A stretch of DNA of 64,000 nucleotides from Flaccisagitta enflata (Eukaryota; Chaetognatha; Sagittoidea; Aphragmophora), in assembly GCA_965153355.1 (NCBI GenBank), contig OZ231126.1, positions 111,166,001 through 111,230,000 of the forward strand. The letters are read 5' to 3'. Shown here piece by piece: positions 1 through 10,795 of this stretch. The notes below the pieces were generated by a model. That model worked only from the letters and a program-made list of their open reading frames with translations. It made no database searches and was not told the origin of the DNA. The translations under genes and the position numbers were made by a program. Numbering within the stretch: the stretch's first letter is position 1; every line of letters begins with the position of its first letter.

Positions 1-2565
1 TGCATAATAAATTTACAGATAGAGAGAATCCGTAGATAAAGAGAGAACATTTCTAAACTAAAATATCAAAACGAATATCAAAACGAATATCAAAACTACT
101 AGACATAATCAATAATAAATATTCAATAATCATGTAATCACCTAATCTAAAAAATTTTTTCTGCAAAAAGTATGCAAAAAGTATTTATGGTTTTTTCTAC
201 ATCTTTTGGCACGTTATACGAAAATATCCTAATTTTCTGAATTTTTTTCTGCATTTTTTTACATTTTAGTACAAAATACAAAAAATATCCCTTATGCTAT
301 TCAAATTCAGTACAAATACTACATCATTAAATTCCATTTTCTGAAAACAAATAAAGCTGAAATAAGACAGAATCAAAGTGAGGTCGGGTACCTGTTATAA
401 TCTAGGCAATGACTATTCTACCAATAAACATATCAATATGATAATCGCATATAATCACATATATAAACTAAGTTTCTAATAAATGGCACAAAATCACGGC
501 AAGTATATAAAGCAAGGCAGATGATGAAACGTTCATGGCATTGGTAGTACTGATTTAGTACTACAATGAGAATCCATGAGACTGAACGAAAATGTATCCC
601 AAATTTTTATGATCAGCGGAATATGAGAAATATTTATCTTAATCTCTAAGACAAAAACTACTAATCCAAAAGCCAAGACGAAAATTACTAACTCATATTT
701 TAATCTTACTCTCATATCATAATCTCATATCTTAATCACTATAGTTTAATCTCTTCTTAAAACAATTTACACATTACATGAATTCTAGTAGCTGAAATTT
801 TTTTTTTTTTGTTTGTCGAAAGTGTAAACAACATTACCAACGTGTAACAGAGGAAAGTTATTTTTTACGCAATATAATATGATCTTCCATTAAGACATCT
901 AGACATCCAATCCTTGAAATTTACTAACATTATTCTATCATTTGTTAGAAATTTTAAAGTATCTAAATATTGACACACTTTGCCCGATACCAACGACATC
1001 TCCTAGTTTTTGCGCTTTACAGTCATATCGTTGTACTAAAGCTGTTTCTATATCACAGACTAGGACCAAATGTATCACCAGGATGGTTGCAAGCAGAAAT
1101 GATTTTCCACACCCTTGAACAGGCCCCCTTGTGTAAATAATTGATATTATTATTTTGATTATGATACTTAAACCGTTTTATATGCGAAACTTATGTATTA
1201 TTTTAATCTGGGTAAATAACTACAAAGCTCCGATTCTCTGAATTACTGTACTTGAGAGGCAGCACACTGAAAGAAATCGGAATGGAAAGCAATATGTCTA
1301 CCAATCTGTTTGGACTCTGTATACCATCACAAGTCCATTCTTTTTGCCTTCTTATCATCATTATTCAATAATCACAATATACTCAATATTCACTCAATGT
1401 CGTCTTATATCTGTACTTTTTTTTTCTTTACCGATGAATCAATTTTGACTGAATGAATTCACGATGAAATGCATATTCTATAACCTAACCTAACCTAATC
1501 ATTTTATGACAATTTGATTTGTTTTTCATCTTAGATACACCTTATCGAGATCATAGTAGCAGTGAATTTTCACAGAGAGTTGTCCATCCTTCTCTAGCAT
1601 TCATAACGTTTCCTGAGATTTTAGTTTTTGTCATTTCTTTTATTGAGTGGTACTTTTATGTGGTTAGCACACACACGGTGACGGGATTCCTTATTCAAGA
1701 TTTTGATTACAGCCCTTCGTACTATCAACATCAATGTTTCTCTGTACAATGTAACACTCTGTGTATTGATTTTTAATTCACTTCATATACGAGGAACTTT
1801 ACCATGATTATTACAGAACTGAGAGCGCGCAAGCAAACGTCAATGCGAACTGATGTGCTTTTTCCCCTTCCCCCCCCCCTTTATTAATTTTCATCTTATA
1901 CTCTACTATACTCAAATGTTGTATACTCTACTATAATCTCTCAATGTCGTATAATCACTAAGAAGTAATTTTATGTATACATAATCCATTTCTGGTAAGA
2001 ACGAAAAGAAGAAAAAACTAAAAGGAACGAAATGATGATATTAGCTCATATCATTTTATTTTGTTATATCGCTAAACTATAGACAAAGTGTCGAACACCC
2101 TTCTAAATACTAAGCTGAATACCCATCTAAATGCAAGCGAACAAATCTATCATTAACGGGATAACCAACTGATACATGTACGCGAACAAAATACAGTTAC
2201 AAGCACCATCTGACTGTCAAATAGACAGTTACAAGCTCCATCCGACTGTCTATCTCCCCCTGTCACATTGATTACAGTTTTTTTCACATGCTATTCAAAA
2301 TGCTATTCAATTTTAGTTTCAATTTCAGCTTGTAGCTTGTGACTCTGTGTGTAGCTTTCTTACGTTTAACTTATAGCTTGTGTCTTTGTGTGTAGCTTTT
2401 TTATGTTTATTTTGTGTGTGATTATTTTTAGTTAATAAACTATACGAGTTGCGGGTGTTGTCTGCTTCTCAAAGTTTTAATTCATTTGTTATTTTTTGCA
2501 ACAACAGTACATCGTAGTAAAGCATATGAGTATAGGTTGATTAGATAGATAGGTAGACAGATAAA
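1..2565. other. AT-rich region, no gene seen
   Basis: AT-rich DNA with only short, low-complexity reading frames on either strand. I see no splice-flanked open frame and no recognisable protein motif. A short run of CCTAA units lies near 1483-1499 and a near-repeated 'acagttacaagc' segment near 2191-2250. Confidence 0.6.
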
Positions 2566-3266
2566 TCAGCATATACGATCTAAAATTGAGTCGAGTACTT
2601 GTTCAGAACATTTCAAAAAATCTAAGTAGTAATATCCAATCGGGTGAGTAAAAGTATCAATCTGATACGCCTTAGTAACTAAATTCCGGGCGCATGTCTT
2701 GATCATGGCCTGGTAATAAACTCGAGAACTCTCAATTTTGAACTGAAAGTGTGGTACATTCAACTCCTGATATGTATCATAGTTTGAAATAAGTCTGAGA
2801 AAGTCGCGTTCCATTTCTTGCAGGTTGATACCAGGGTTGTTCTTCATTCTCGCCCCTTTAGTCTTACAAAGTGGATCATTGTCATAGAAAGGTAGAAGGT
2901 ACGCTTTACATGCTAAAACAAAACAGGATTTTATATGGCCAACATATTCGTATCCTAAAATGCCCGTCTTTTTTTTTAGCAAACTTCTAAAGTGTATTAG
3001 TTTGCGATACGTATCAGAATCACTATCGAGTTGATAAGTATAGATTGGGTGGTCTAAACTTAACTTAGAAGTGTCCAAAATTTGCTCAACAATGACCAGT
3101 TCTCTGTGCACTAACCATAATCTCTCGTCAAAAGACAGTGGTAATTGCTTGGCGATCAAAGTTTGATGGAATGTCTCGTCAGAGACAGCAAATTGGCCGG
3201 GCATGTCACCTTCGTAATTAGTTGGTGGTTGATTGATGTTCATTATCTTGAGAAAAAGACTGTCGG
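2566..3266 (-). CDS. PolB terminal exon: end of motif C and thumb
   Basis: The exon begins after a TTTCTTTTCAG acceptor and opens with DSLFLKI, completing motif C, then NYEGDMPGQF. Further on are GYEYVGHIKSCFVLACKAYL and CKTKGARMK, corresponding to the E..G....F..L..K.Y and KxKG thumb blocks of protein-primed PolB. The frame ends with a normal stop at 2566. About 233 residues. The intron before it (3267-3944) includes a CT/GA microsatellite. Confidence 0.75.
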
Positions 3267-3567
3267 CTGAAAAGAAAGAGAGAGAGAAAATCACTCGTTC
3301 ATTCGTTCATTTGTTCATTTGTTCCTTTGTTCGTTTGTTTGTTTGTTCGTTTGTTCGTTTGTTCATTGCTTTGTTCATTCATTCATTTTGTTAAATATTC
3401 ATCCATCGGCATTTATTTGGTATCCCGGCACTTGATTTCCTGGCATTTGGTATCCTCATTCTCCCTCCCCCACCCCCCCCTTTCCCGGCAACCGGTAACC
3501 TCAAGTAGTTCGTCCTTCAAAGATTTCGTCGACTGCATCCTTTCTTTCTCTCTATATCTTGTCCACT

Positions 3568-3569
<2 letters not shown>

Positions 3570-3637
<68 letters not shown>
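3570..3637. repeat. (CT)n microsatellite
   Basis: Pure CT dinucleotide run in the last polymerase intron. Reading frames through it (poly Ser-Leu or Arg-Glu) are artefacts. Confidence 0.95.
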
Positions 3638-3639
<2 letters not shown>

Positions 3640-3944
3640 CACAGCAGCAGCCTGCGGTGCTGCCGCGACTGTACTCTTCCTATCTTTAAGCGCCAGCGGC
3701 TCCTGATGCAGCGGCCAGGCAACCCTTCTTTTTACATGCAGCAGCAGCAACATGCACACAACATGTGTCGATCCAGAGCAAGGTGTGAAATCTATCCCCC
3801 CGGCCAGCATCCATTTTGAAATCTCATTCTTCATCTCTCGCTTCGTGTGTTTTTACGTCAAGTTTTTTTCTTTGCGTTACTCTATTATTTTCTCGCGATT
3901 TATTCTCATACTTGCGCAATTTTGTCCGTCAGTCTGATACTTAC

Positions 3945-4029
3945 TATCTGAATACACAGTGTAACATCCCAATCCAAACTTCTCCATAACCGGATTGATT
4001 TGAGTGTGAAATAAGCGGAGTAGGGTATA
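3945..4029 (-). CDS. PolB exon with first half of motif C
   Basis: An 85-nt exon. It encodes YTLLRLFHTQINPVMEKFG and then GCYTVYSD, and ends one base into the next codon at a strong GTAAGTATC donor. The following exon at 3266 supplies the rest of the YxDTDS-type catalytic motif, so the intron falls inside the active-site motif. The acceptor (ccaag) is weak; an alternative acceptor lies 7 nt upstream but would break the phase. Confidence 0.75.
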
Positions 4030-4125
4030 CTTGGCTGTCAGCGTAATCTAAGACAAAATTAGGAACTAAAATGAACTCTAATACTAAAGCATACTAAATT
4101 ACTCAAAATAATCAAGAATGCCTAC

Positions 4126-4326
4126 CGATAAGGCTAGATGAATTGGCTGATTTGCTACCCAGCTTTTTGACTTCTTGACAGTGACCGAACAATTTTGGTC
4201 AATCATAATTGAACGAAAATATAGAGGATGAGTCGCATGCTTGGAAAATAAATGGTCATCACTGACAAACATGCAGTTTAGTCTATTTCGTTTATTTTCC
4301 ATCATTTTCCCGTAAAGCGAGTTCGA
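4126..4326 (-). CDS. PolB exon with motif B (NSLYGK)
   Basis: Opens after a TACCTATCAG acceptor with SNSLYGKMMENKRNR, a clean palm motif B for Polinton PolB (NSxxGKxMEN.R.R). It continues with VSDDHLF, MIDQNCSVTVKKSKS and a QPIHLALS end, matching the usual spacing to the NxPxxxG.. helix. A GTAGGC donor follows at 4125. The segment length matches the family block between motif B and motif C. Confidence 0.8.
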
Positions 4327-4430
4327 CTGATAGGTAAAAATAGGTTAAAAATAGGTTAAAATAGGTAGAATAAGTCAAAATTGACTTAGGTCAAAATAAG
4401 TCAAAATAAGTCAAACTGATTCCGGTAAAC

Positions 4431-4606
4431 TATGAAAGGTGGAACAATATCCCTCACTATACCCAAACTGAAAAATATGGAAGAGGGCCTTGTGAGCCCT
4501 CACTGACTAGTTACTACGCGCATCACTCCTAGTTTTCCATTTAGCAAAACTAACTTAGCAAACATACATTCTGAGTCTAACCCAAAACACTAATGCTTAC
4601 CAAATA
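4431..4606. repeat. 176-bp direct repeat, copy 1
   Basis: Identical by eye to 4754-4929, offset 323 bp. Both lie in the polymerase intron region; the second copy begins exactly at the donor of the 4924-5097 exon. Confidence 0.9.
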
Positions 4607-4753
4607 GATAAGGGCTAATGATTGTTACCTGTGTTACCAAAATTCAACAAATCACCCAAGGGCAGCATTGTTAAGAAACCATACCCTTGAAGGATAGAAT
4701 CGAGGTCAAGCTTAATGCGACCGCCGGACATTCTAATCCAAGGTACTGAGTAG

Positions 4754-4929
4754 TATGAAAGGTGGAACAATATCCCTCACTATACCCAAACTGAAAAATA
4801 TGGAAGAGGGCCTTGTGAGCCCTCACTGACTAGTTACTACGCGCATCACTCCTAGTTTTCCATTTAGCAAAACTAACTTAGCAAACATACATTCTGAGTC
4901 TAACCCAAAACACTAATGCTTACCAAATA
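4754..4929. repeat. 176-bp direct repeat, copy 2
   Basis: Partner of 4431-4606. The copy includes the last six bases of the adjacent polymerase exon and its donor, so the donor motif is duplicated in copy 1. Confidence 0.9.
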
Positions 4930-5097
4930 AATCTTGCCTGTAATTTTTTCCTATGCTTGGTGACTTCGCAAGTTGAGATAGTTCTTTCATTTATTATACC
5001 TCCTACATATGTTTCAAAGATTTTCCGGGCAGTGCAGGTAATCATTTGTGTAATTGCAACAAGTTGGTACCCTAGTCGCAACAGCAGAGCGAGATAA
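4924..5097 (-). CDS. PolB exon: fingers-side linker
   Basis: The exon follows a long pyrimidine tract and TAG acceptor at 5098 and reads YLALLLRLGYQLVAITQ onward to VTKHRKKLQARFI, ending at a GTAAGC donor at 4923. In the family this is the 'yLk.GL.v.kIhr.i.F' to 'fEKdf.K' stretch before motif B. The phase with the preceding exon agrees (split Arg codon). Phase with the motif B exon does not agree, which may reflect an indel or an unrecognised micro-exon near the 176-bp repeats. Confidence 0.65.
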
Positions 5098-5563
5098 CTA
5101 CACAGAAAAAAAAATCCAAGTATCAGTTTCGGTTATGGTCTTGTTTGGATCTGTCCGGATCTGTCTGTATCTGTCTGTACAAAAGCAATCATCTCTTTTC
5201 CCATTAATCTATAATTGGATTGACTGCTGATATAGGAAAAGCTATAAATTCAAAATTTACGACTTTGTCTGTTTCTGTCTATCCATGTCTGTCCATGTGT
5301 CTTGTTATCACTTTCCGTATCTATTTTCCGATAATTGCTTTTTCTTTTTTTTTTACCTATAATGGAAAGTCGTAAAAATAAATGGATTCCAGATTTACGA
5401 CTCGGTCTGTCTCTGTCTGTCTCTGTCTGTCTTGTCTGTTATCCAATAATTGATTTTTTTCCCTATAATTGAAAGCTGTAAAATATATAGGGCAAAGTCA
5501 TAAAATAGAGAATGATGAAGATTTTTGACTGTCTGTCACTGTCTGTCTATGTCTGTATCTTAC

Positions 5564-6512
5564 CGATGATTCAATGCAAAGTTATGAACGTCTCCCAATG
5601 TAGGTATCAATCTTAGTTGTGACATTTGATAGCTATTTTCTATCTGTTCGCAGGCGTCAATATCTTTATCAGTTTCCAAGAGGTCAATGTTTGTATCGTC
5701 AACAAACTTTCCATTTTTCATGAAATTCATAGATTTGCGACTATTTTTTGACAACCATGATTTTCGGGGGTACTTTTTGACATAAACCACTGGAAGGGCT
5801 TTCAACTTGTCTTGATGTTTTTTGTCTATTTTCAAAGAAACTATGAAGAATTGTATATACAGTTAAGCTTCACTAGAGCGCATTCCAAGGGACTGGGCTA
5901 AATTATGCCTTATAGTGAAGCTGCCTTATTGCCAATATAAAAATAACTACAAAATCTTTCATGGGACTGCAGGCTGTATGCCTTATAGGCGGGCATGCCT
6001 TATTAGCGGGTGCGCTCTAGTGAAGCTCCACTGTAGTCTGTTTCTACACCGAGAATGTTCTTTTTTGAAAATACCTTGTTTTCTCGCCAGAAATGATAAC
6101 TACCATTATTGATATCTTCGCATGCTTGTCTCATTTCGGCTTTTGAATTGATGACAAAATCTGAGTATGCATGACTGAATTTCTGCATGCTATTACTGTA
6201 TTGTGAGTTTTGGTCAATTATCATATGGTAACATGAAGGCTTACTGGGATCATAATCTGGCAAGAATTGTGCATTTGTTTTGTTGATTCTCGAAAAATTC
6301 ATCTGTACTACGCCACCTATAATATGCCGTTCAAGAAGTTGATAGATGGATGCGTCATACTGACTTAAAACGGGCTGTCCTTCCTTTTTAGCTACATCCA
6401 TGAACACTCTTAAAGAAAAACTGGGAAGCGATAAAAAACTGCATAAATTTCTGCCTGTCTCCTCAAATGTGTCTAAGACATGATCTAAGCTGGTGAAACG
6501 TATGCCATTCAT
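5564..6512 (-). CDS. PolB palm exon with motif A, split by a MITE
   Basis: The segment contains IIGGVVQMNFSRINKTNAQF followed by MIIDQNSQYSNSM. In Polinton PolB this corresponds to the IxGGxxxxxxR..AN block and motif A (D-x-N-x-x-Y). The lower half, at 5564-5835, continues with a LIPTLGDVHNFALNHR segment that fits the linker leading to the fingers. A 174-bp TIR element at 5860-6033 sits in the middle; removing it with one TA leaves an open frame through the junction, so it inserted in coding sequence. The exon ends at 5564 before a strong GTAAGA donor. The DxxSLYP-type consensus is weak here (DQNSQY), as it is in some Polintons. Confidence 0.65.
5860..6033. mobile_element. Pogo/Tc1-mariner-like MITE, 174 bp
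   Basis: Terminal inverted repeats of 23 bp: CAGTTAAGCTTCACTAGAGC... at the left and its near-perfect inverse (two mismatches) ending at 6033. Flanked by TA on both sides (5858-5859 and 6034-6035), the target duplication of Tc1/mariner and pogo elements. It carries no coding capacity. It interrupts the motif A exon of the minus-strand polymerase. Confidence 0.85.
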
Positions 6513-6731
6513 GAGGGGTCAAAATTGAACATTTTCATAACTCAAATTTGACTTTTTCTAGTCATTATATATGTTATTACGAGTAATTCAGCGAAAAAAT
6601 TGATGCGAATTTGTATCTCTAAAAAAAGTTATAGATGATTTTCAAAAAAAAGCATTTTTTACCACAATCACGTCAATTCATTTCACTTCTCAGGCGCGAA
6701 CCCGCGGTAAAGTAAGAGGCTCTGTCTGCCG

Positions 6732-6855
<124 letters not shown>

Positions 6856-7057
6856 GCAACCAGAAGTTTTAAATTTTTAACCGCCAAAACAAGATTCCCT
6901 CTTGGTTACAGTTGGGTTTCCATGAACAGTAAAAGACCAAGAAATAATTTTGTTGGAGGCGGTAACAGCCAATTAAGAAAAACTAGCCATCCAAGGATCG
7001 CACATGGTCAGTGGTACCCGATGTCCTGCTGGTAGTGAAGTGGAGTTAGAGCAGGGC

Positions 7058-8648
7058 TCTATTAAGACTGCTGTTTATAGCCATCGGCGCTGAGGCGGTT
7101 TCAAACGGTAGATAAGAGCATTCTCGGTCAAACAAAATGACAACCCTTTTCCTTACAGAGTGGTGCAAAGAAGTCCAATTGGTAAATGAATGTCATAAGT
7201 AACTGATCAAGGCAAAAAATTGTGTTTTGACCGTCAAACTGGTTATTTATTTCACTTCTTAGGTTAACGGCCATATAACAAAAAATAACAAGAAAATAGT
7301 GTTGAGTTTTAGATTTGAAGCCTTTGTGAAAGTTTGTGTGCGTAGATGTTTCTCCAAAGCCCCTAATCAACTTGTACCACCATTGTGACCAAATTGGACA
7401 AGGGGGAAGCTGATCCTATGACCAGTTTTACCTGCATCTATGGCACTAGTAGCATATGCGACTCTTTTAAAATATCGTGTTTTTACTTAGGTGACGTCAA
7501 AAATCAGAGATATAGCCATATTCATGTAGAAAACTATGTTTTTTTGAGTAAATAATCATGTTCCCTTGCATTTCAGCAAAAAAAATTAGTTGTTGATCTC
7601 AAATCAGAAATTTTCTAGCCTAAAAGCCTATGTATTGATATCTGGCCTTGTTGGACTCTTCAGCACCCTTATAAGAGAAACCCTAATTATCCTAACTTAG
7701 TAATGGAATTTTAATGGGATGGAAATTAGTAAAATCAATAAATTAGGGCTTGTTTGAAAGCTCTGTGTCTCCTCTTTCACCTAAGCAAGAAAAATAACCA
7801 CTTTTTGCACTGGTGTCTGAGTAGCAAGTCACCAAAGACAATGCCCTCTTTAGCCCTCGATGGCGAAATTGGCTCAAAATAGGCCTATTTTGACTCATTT
7901 GATGACCCCCCAAAGGCCTGTAAACACCAAATATAGTGGAATATTTGTGATAAATAGATGGAGGACACTTCCTTTGCCAGATTCCATAACATGAATAGCT
8001 TAAATCAAGACATTTTGCCTATTGACAAGATTTATGCCCTATTAAGACTGCTGTTTATAGCCATCGGCGCTGAGGCGGTTTCAAACGGTAGATAAGAGCA
8101 TTCTCGGTCAAACAAAATGACAACCCTTTTCCTTACAGAGTGGTGCAAAGAAGTCCAATTGGTAAATGAATGTCATAAGTAACTGATCAAGGCAAAAAAT
8201 TGTGTTTTGACCGTCAAACTGGTTATTTATTTCACTTCTTAGGTTAACGGCCATATAACAAAAAATAACAAGAAAATAGTGTTGAGTTTTAGATTTGAAG
8301 CCTTTGTGAAAGTTTGTGTGCGTAGATGTTTCTCCAAAGCCCCTAATCAACTTGTACCACCATTGTGACCAAATTGGACAAGGGGGAAGCTGATCCTATG
8401 ACCAGTTTTACCTGCATCTATGGCACTAGTAGCATATGCGACTCTTTTGAAATATCGTGTTTTTACTTAGGTGACGTCAAAAATCAGAGATATAGCCATA
8501 TTCATGTAGAAAACTATGTTTTTTTGAGTAAATAATCATGTTCCCTTGCATTTCAGCAAAAAAAATTAGTTGTTGATCTCAAATCAGAAATTTTCTAGCC
8601 TAAAAGCCTATGTATTGATATCTGGCCTTGTTGGACTCTTCAGCACCC
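7058..8648. mobile_element. 1.6-kb element with 0.6-kb terminal direct repeats
   Basis: Two copies of a roughly 613-bp segment (7059-7671 and 8039-8651) flank 367 bp of unique sequence. The copies differ at one base that I noticed (7469 versus 8449). The 12-mer ttagagcagggc occurs immediately before the element (7046-7057) and at its end (8649-8660), suggesting a target duplication. No coding capacity and no TG...CA ends, so it is not a standard LTR element. It could be a solo terminal-direct-repeat element or 1.6 copies of a 980-bp satellite unit. Confidence 0.6.
7059..7671. repeat. 613-bp direct repeat, copy 1
   Basis: Begins CTATTAAGACTGCTG and ends CAGCACCCTTA; near-identical to 8039-8651. 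Contains a short 80-codon open frame on the minus strand repeated in both copies, with no recognisable motif. Confidence 0.9.
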
Positions 8649-8651
8649 TTA
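8039..8651. repeat. 613-bp direct repeat, copy 2
   Basis: Second copy of 7059-7671 at an offset of 980 bp. Confidence 0.9.
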
Positions 8652-8656
8652 GAGCA

Positions 8657-9137
8657 GGGCAGCGGCCCCAAAGGACCAATGTCCTGTAGAACTTAGGTGG
8701 GAATTTCCAGATATCCTGAGGGGGGCATATTTCAGGCCTTAGATGACTGATTTAGGCCAAAGAAGGCATATTTGAAGGCTGGAATAGAGGCTTTGAGAGC
8801 AGATTTGAGGTTTGGGGGGAAAATTTGAGCCAGGGAGTGCTGATTTGATGCTTGGAGGGCTAATTGAAGGTCTGGAGGGCAGATTTGAGGTGTGGAGGTC
8901 AGATTTGAGGCTGGGGGGGAGCTGATTTGAAGCCTGGAAGGCTGATTTGAGGCCTTGAGGGTTAAATTGATGACTGGGAGGGCAAATTTGAGGCCTCGAT
9001 GGCCAAGGGGGGGGGATGGATGGAAGGACAGAAGGACAGATGGACAGGACGGACGGAAGAACGGAAGAACGGATGTCTGGAAATTCTCCTCCCCCCCCCA
9101 TGTTTTACACGACATTGGCCCTTTGGGGCCGCTGCCC
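8657..9137. mobile_element. TIR element with GGGCAGCGGCCCC ends
   Basis: The first ~65 bp (GGGCAGCGGCCCCAAAGG...) recur inverted at 9072-9137 with moderate divergence. CAGCGG-type ends resemble hAT MITEs, but I see no 8-bp target duplication. The interior is a degenerate minisatellite of about 21 bp built on 'gatttgaggcctgga'. A third, more diverged end copy (inverted) lies near 9408-9434. Confidence 0.6.
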
Positions 9138-9164
9138 AAAAAGAGATCAAGTTGAATGGAGTGA

Positions 9165-9395
9165 GTTTCAAATCCCAGTCTGGAGGCTCTAAAAGTCTAA
9201 TCCCAGTCTTGAAGCTCAAATTCCAGTCTGGAGGCTCAAATCACAGTCTTGAAGCTCAAATTCCAGCCTTGAAGCTCAAATTTCAGTCTTGAGACTCAAA
9301 TCCCAGTCTCAAGGCTCAAATCCCAGTCTCGAGGCTTAAATCCCAGCCCCGAGGCTCACATCTCAGCTTCGCGGCTCACATCCCACCTGCAGTAA
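9165..9395. repeat. 22-bp degenerate minisatellite
   Basis: About ten imperfect tandem units of the form 'gaggctcaaatcccagtcttg', directly next to the TIR element at 8657-9137. Confidence 0.8.
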
Positions 9396-9540
9396 AGACA
9401 GCATAGATCATTGGCCCCTTCAGGGCTGCTGCCCCTCTATCAACCTCACACCCACACCAACTCACATAGGGGCAACGGGTAGCGCTGACCATCTAACGCT
9501 TTTGTTTATTTTTTATTTCTTTGCTTTATTCTTTTATTCT

Positions 9541-9721
9541 TTCTTTCTTTCATTCTTTCATTCTTTCATTCATTCATTCATTCATTCATTCATTCATTCA
9601 TTCTTTCTTTCTTTCTTTCTTTTTTTCCATTTTTCTTTCCATGACAGAATCAGGGGCTCCTCCACAAATCTTTTGGCATTTTGGATGGAATGTACGCACA
9701 TCTCATCTCTGTTTATACAAA

Positions 9722-9786
<65 letters not shown>
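9541..9786. repeat. (ATTC)n and (CA)n microsatellites
   Basis: An ATTC/TTTC tetranucleotide block (about 9541-9625) and a CA block (9724-9786) followed by CG/CA mixed repeats to about 9830. No gene. Confidence 0.9.
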
Positions 9787-9788
<2 letters not shown>

Positions 9789-9899
9789 GTGCGCACACGC
9801 GTGCGCACACGCACACGCACACGCACATGCCCGCATACATGCACATCCAGCCAACCCTTGCACACACATGCTCAAGCATTCCGCGTTTTAATCATTTCT

Positions 9900-10795
9900 T
9901 TGATGATTAATTGATTTGCATACCAACGAGACACTCAAAATTTAATGATCAGATTCATTTTTTAGCGGGGAAGTGAAATGCATTAATTTAGTCTTTCAGA
10001 TAGTATAATTGCTTGGTAGCTGAAGGTCCTTAGACTGTAGATAACTATTTCTGATTATAATCAATTTCGATGAGATAAATTTTGCACATTAAGTCCTGCC
10101 GTAAATTTTAAATTCGCATGGAAAATGAAAAAATGAAAAAATGAAGAACATCAGACGCTAGTAAAATGCCATACTTAGGATCTGATGTTTTTGAAAATGC
10201 GAATTTTTTCAATTCAAAGCCGTAATAAAATTTACGCCACAGAGAATGTTTTTTTCAAAAGTTCTAATTTTCTTGGTTTTTGAAGAAAAAAATGACAAAA
10301 ACCCCACTTCCCACCGATGGATTTTCATAAAATTTGACATGCACGCAGTCAGGCGCGTCCTTCATCTACAGTAAAAATTTCAAGGAGCTGCGTTGACAGG
10401 AAGAGGGATTTTTTGTGAACGGAAGGTGTCAACTGAAAATTTTCAATTATTGATTATTACCTGACAGTGGACAAGATTTTTTCTTAAAAGGGGTATACAA
10501 AGTTAACATGAAGCTATGCAAAAAATATCATTTGTATTTCACAAGTATATAAGCTTATATGTACTGCAGAATTGATGAGAATTTTAACACATTGGCGATA
10601 CTATTCAAATGAAAAAAAAGTTTGAAAATTTTTCTCATCTGATTTCCAATGTTTTCTAATATTTTCTTTCTCCTAATTGAATATTTCCGTTGTCAAAACC
10701 TAGCCTAGTGGCTATTTTTCTAACAAAGGCCTACAAGGGGATAGTAGGGGAGGCAATGGCTTCTTCACCAGGTCAAAAATGATCATTTTGAAGCT
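9900..10795. other. No gene seen
   Basis: AT-rich sequence downstream of the exonuclease exon. On the minus strand I could not find an exon linking the exonuclease to the palm here. Confidence 0.5.

Noticed and set aside
1483-1499. CCTAA repeats (arthropod-type telomere motif)
   Set aside because: Only about three and a half units; too short to call a telomeric tract or to identify the taxon.
4629-4745. Open segment MSGGRIKLDLDS... as a polymerase exon
   Set aside because: Has splice-like borders but its phase fits neither neighbour and I see no match to PolB blocks, so it is not listed as an exon.
7128-8350. Two identical 80-codon minus-strand frames
   Set aside because: They are simply the same stretch of the 613-bp direct repeat; no motif and no coding signature.
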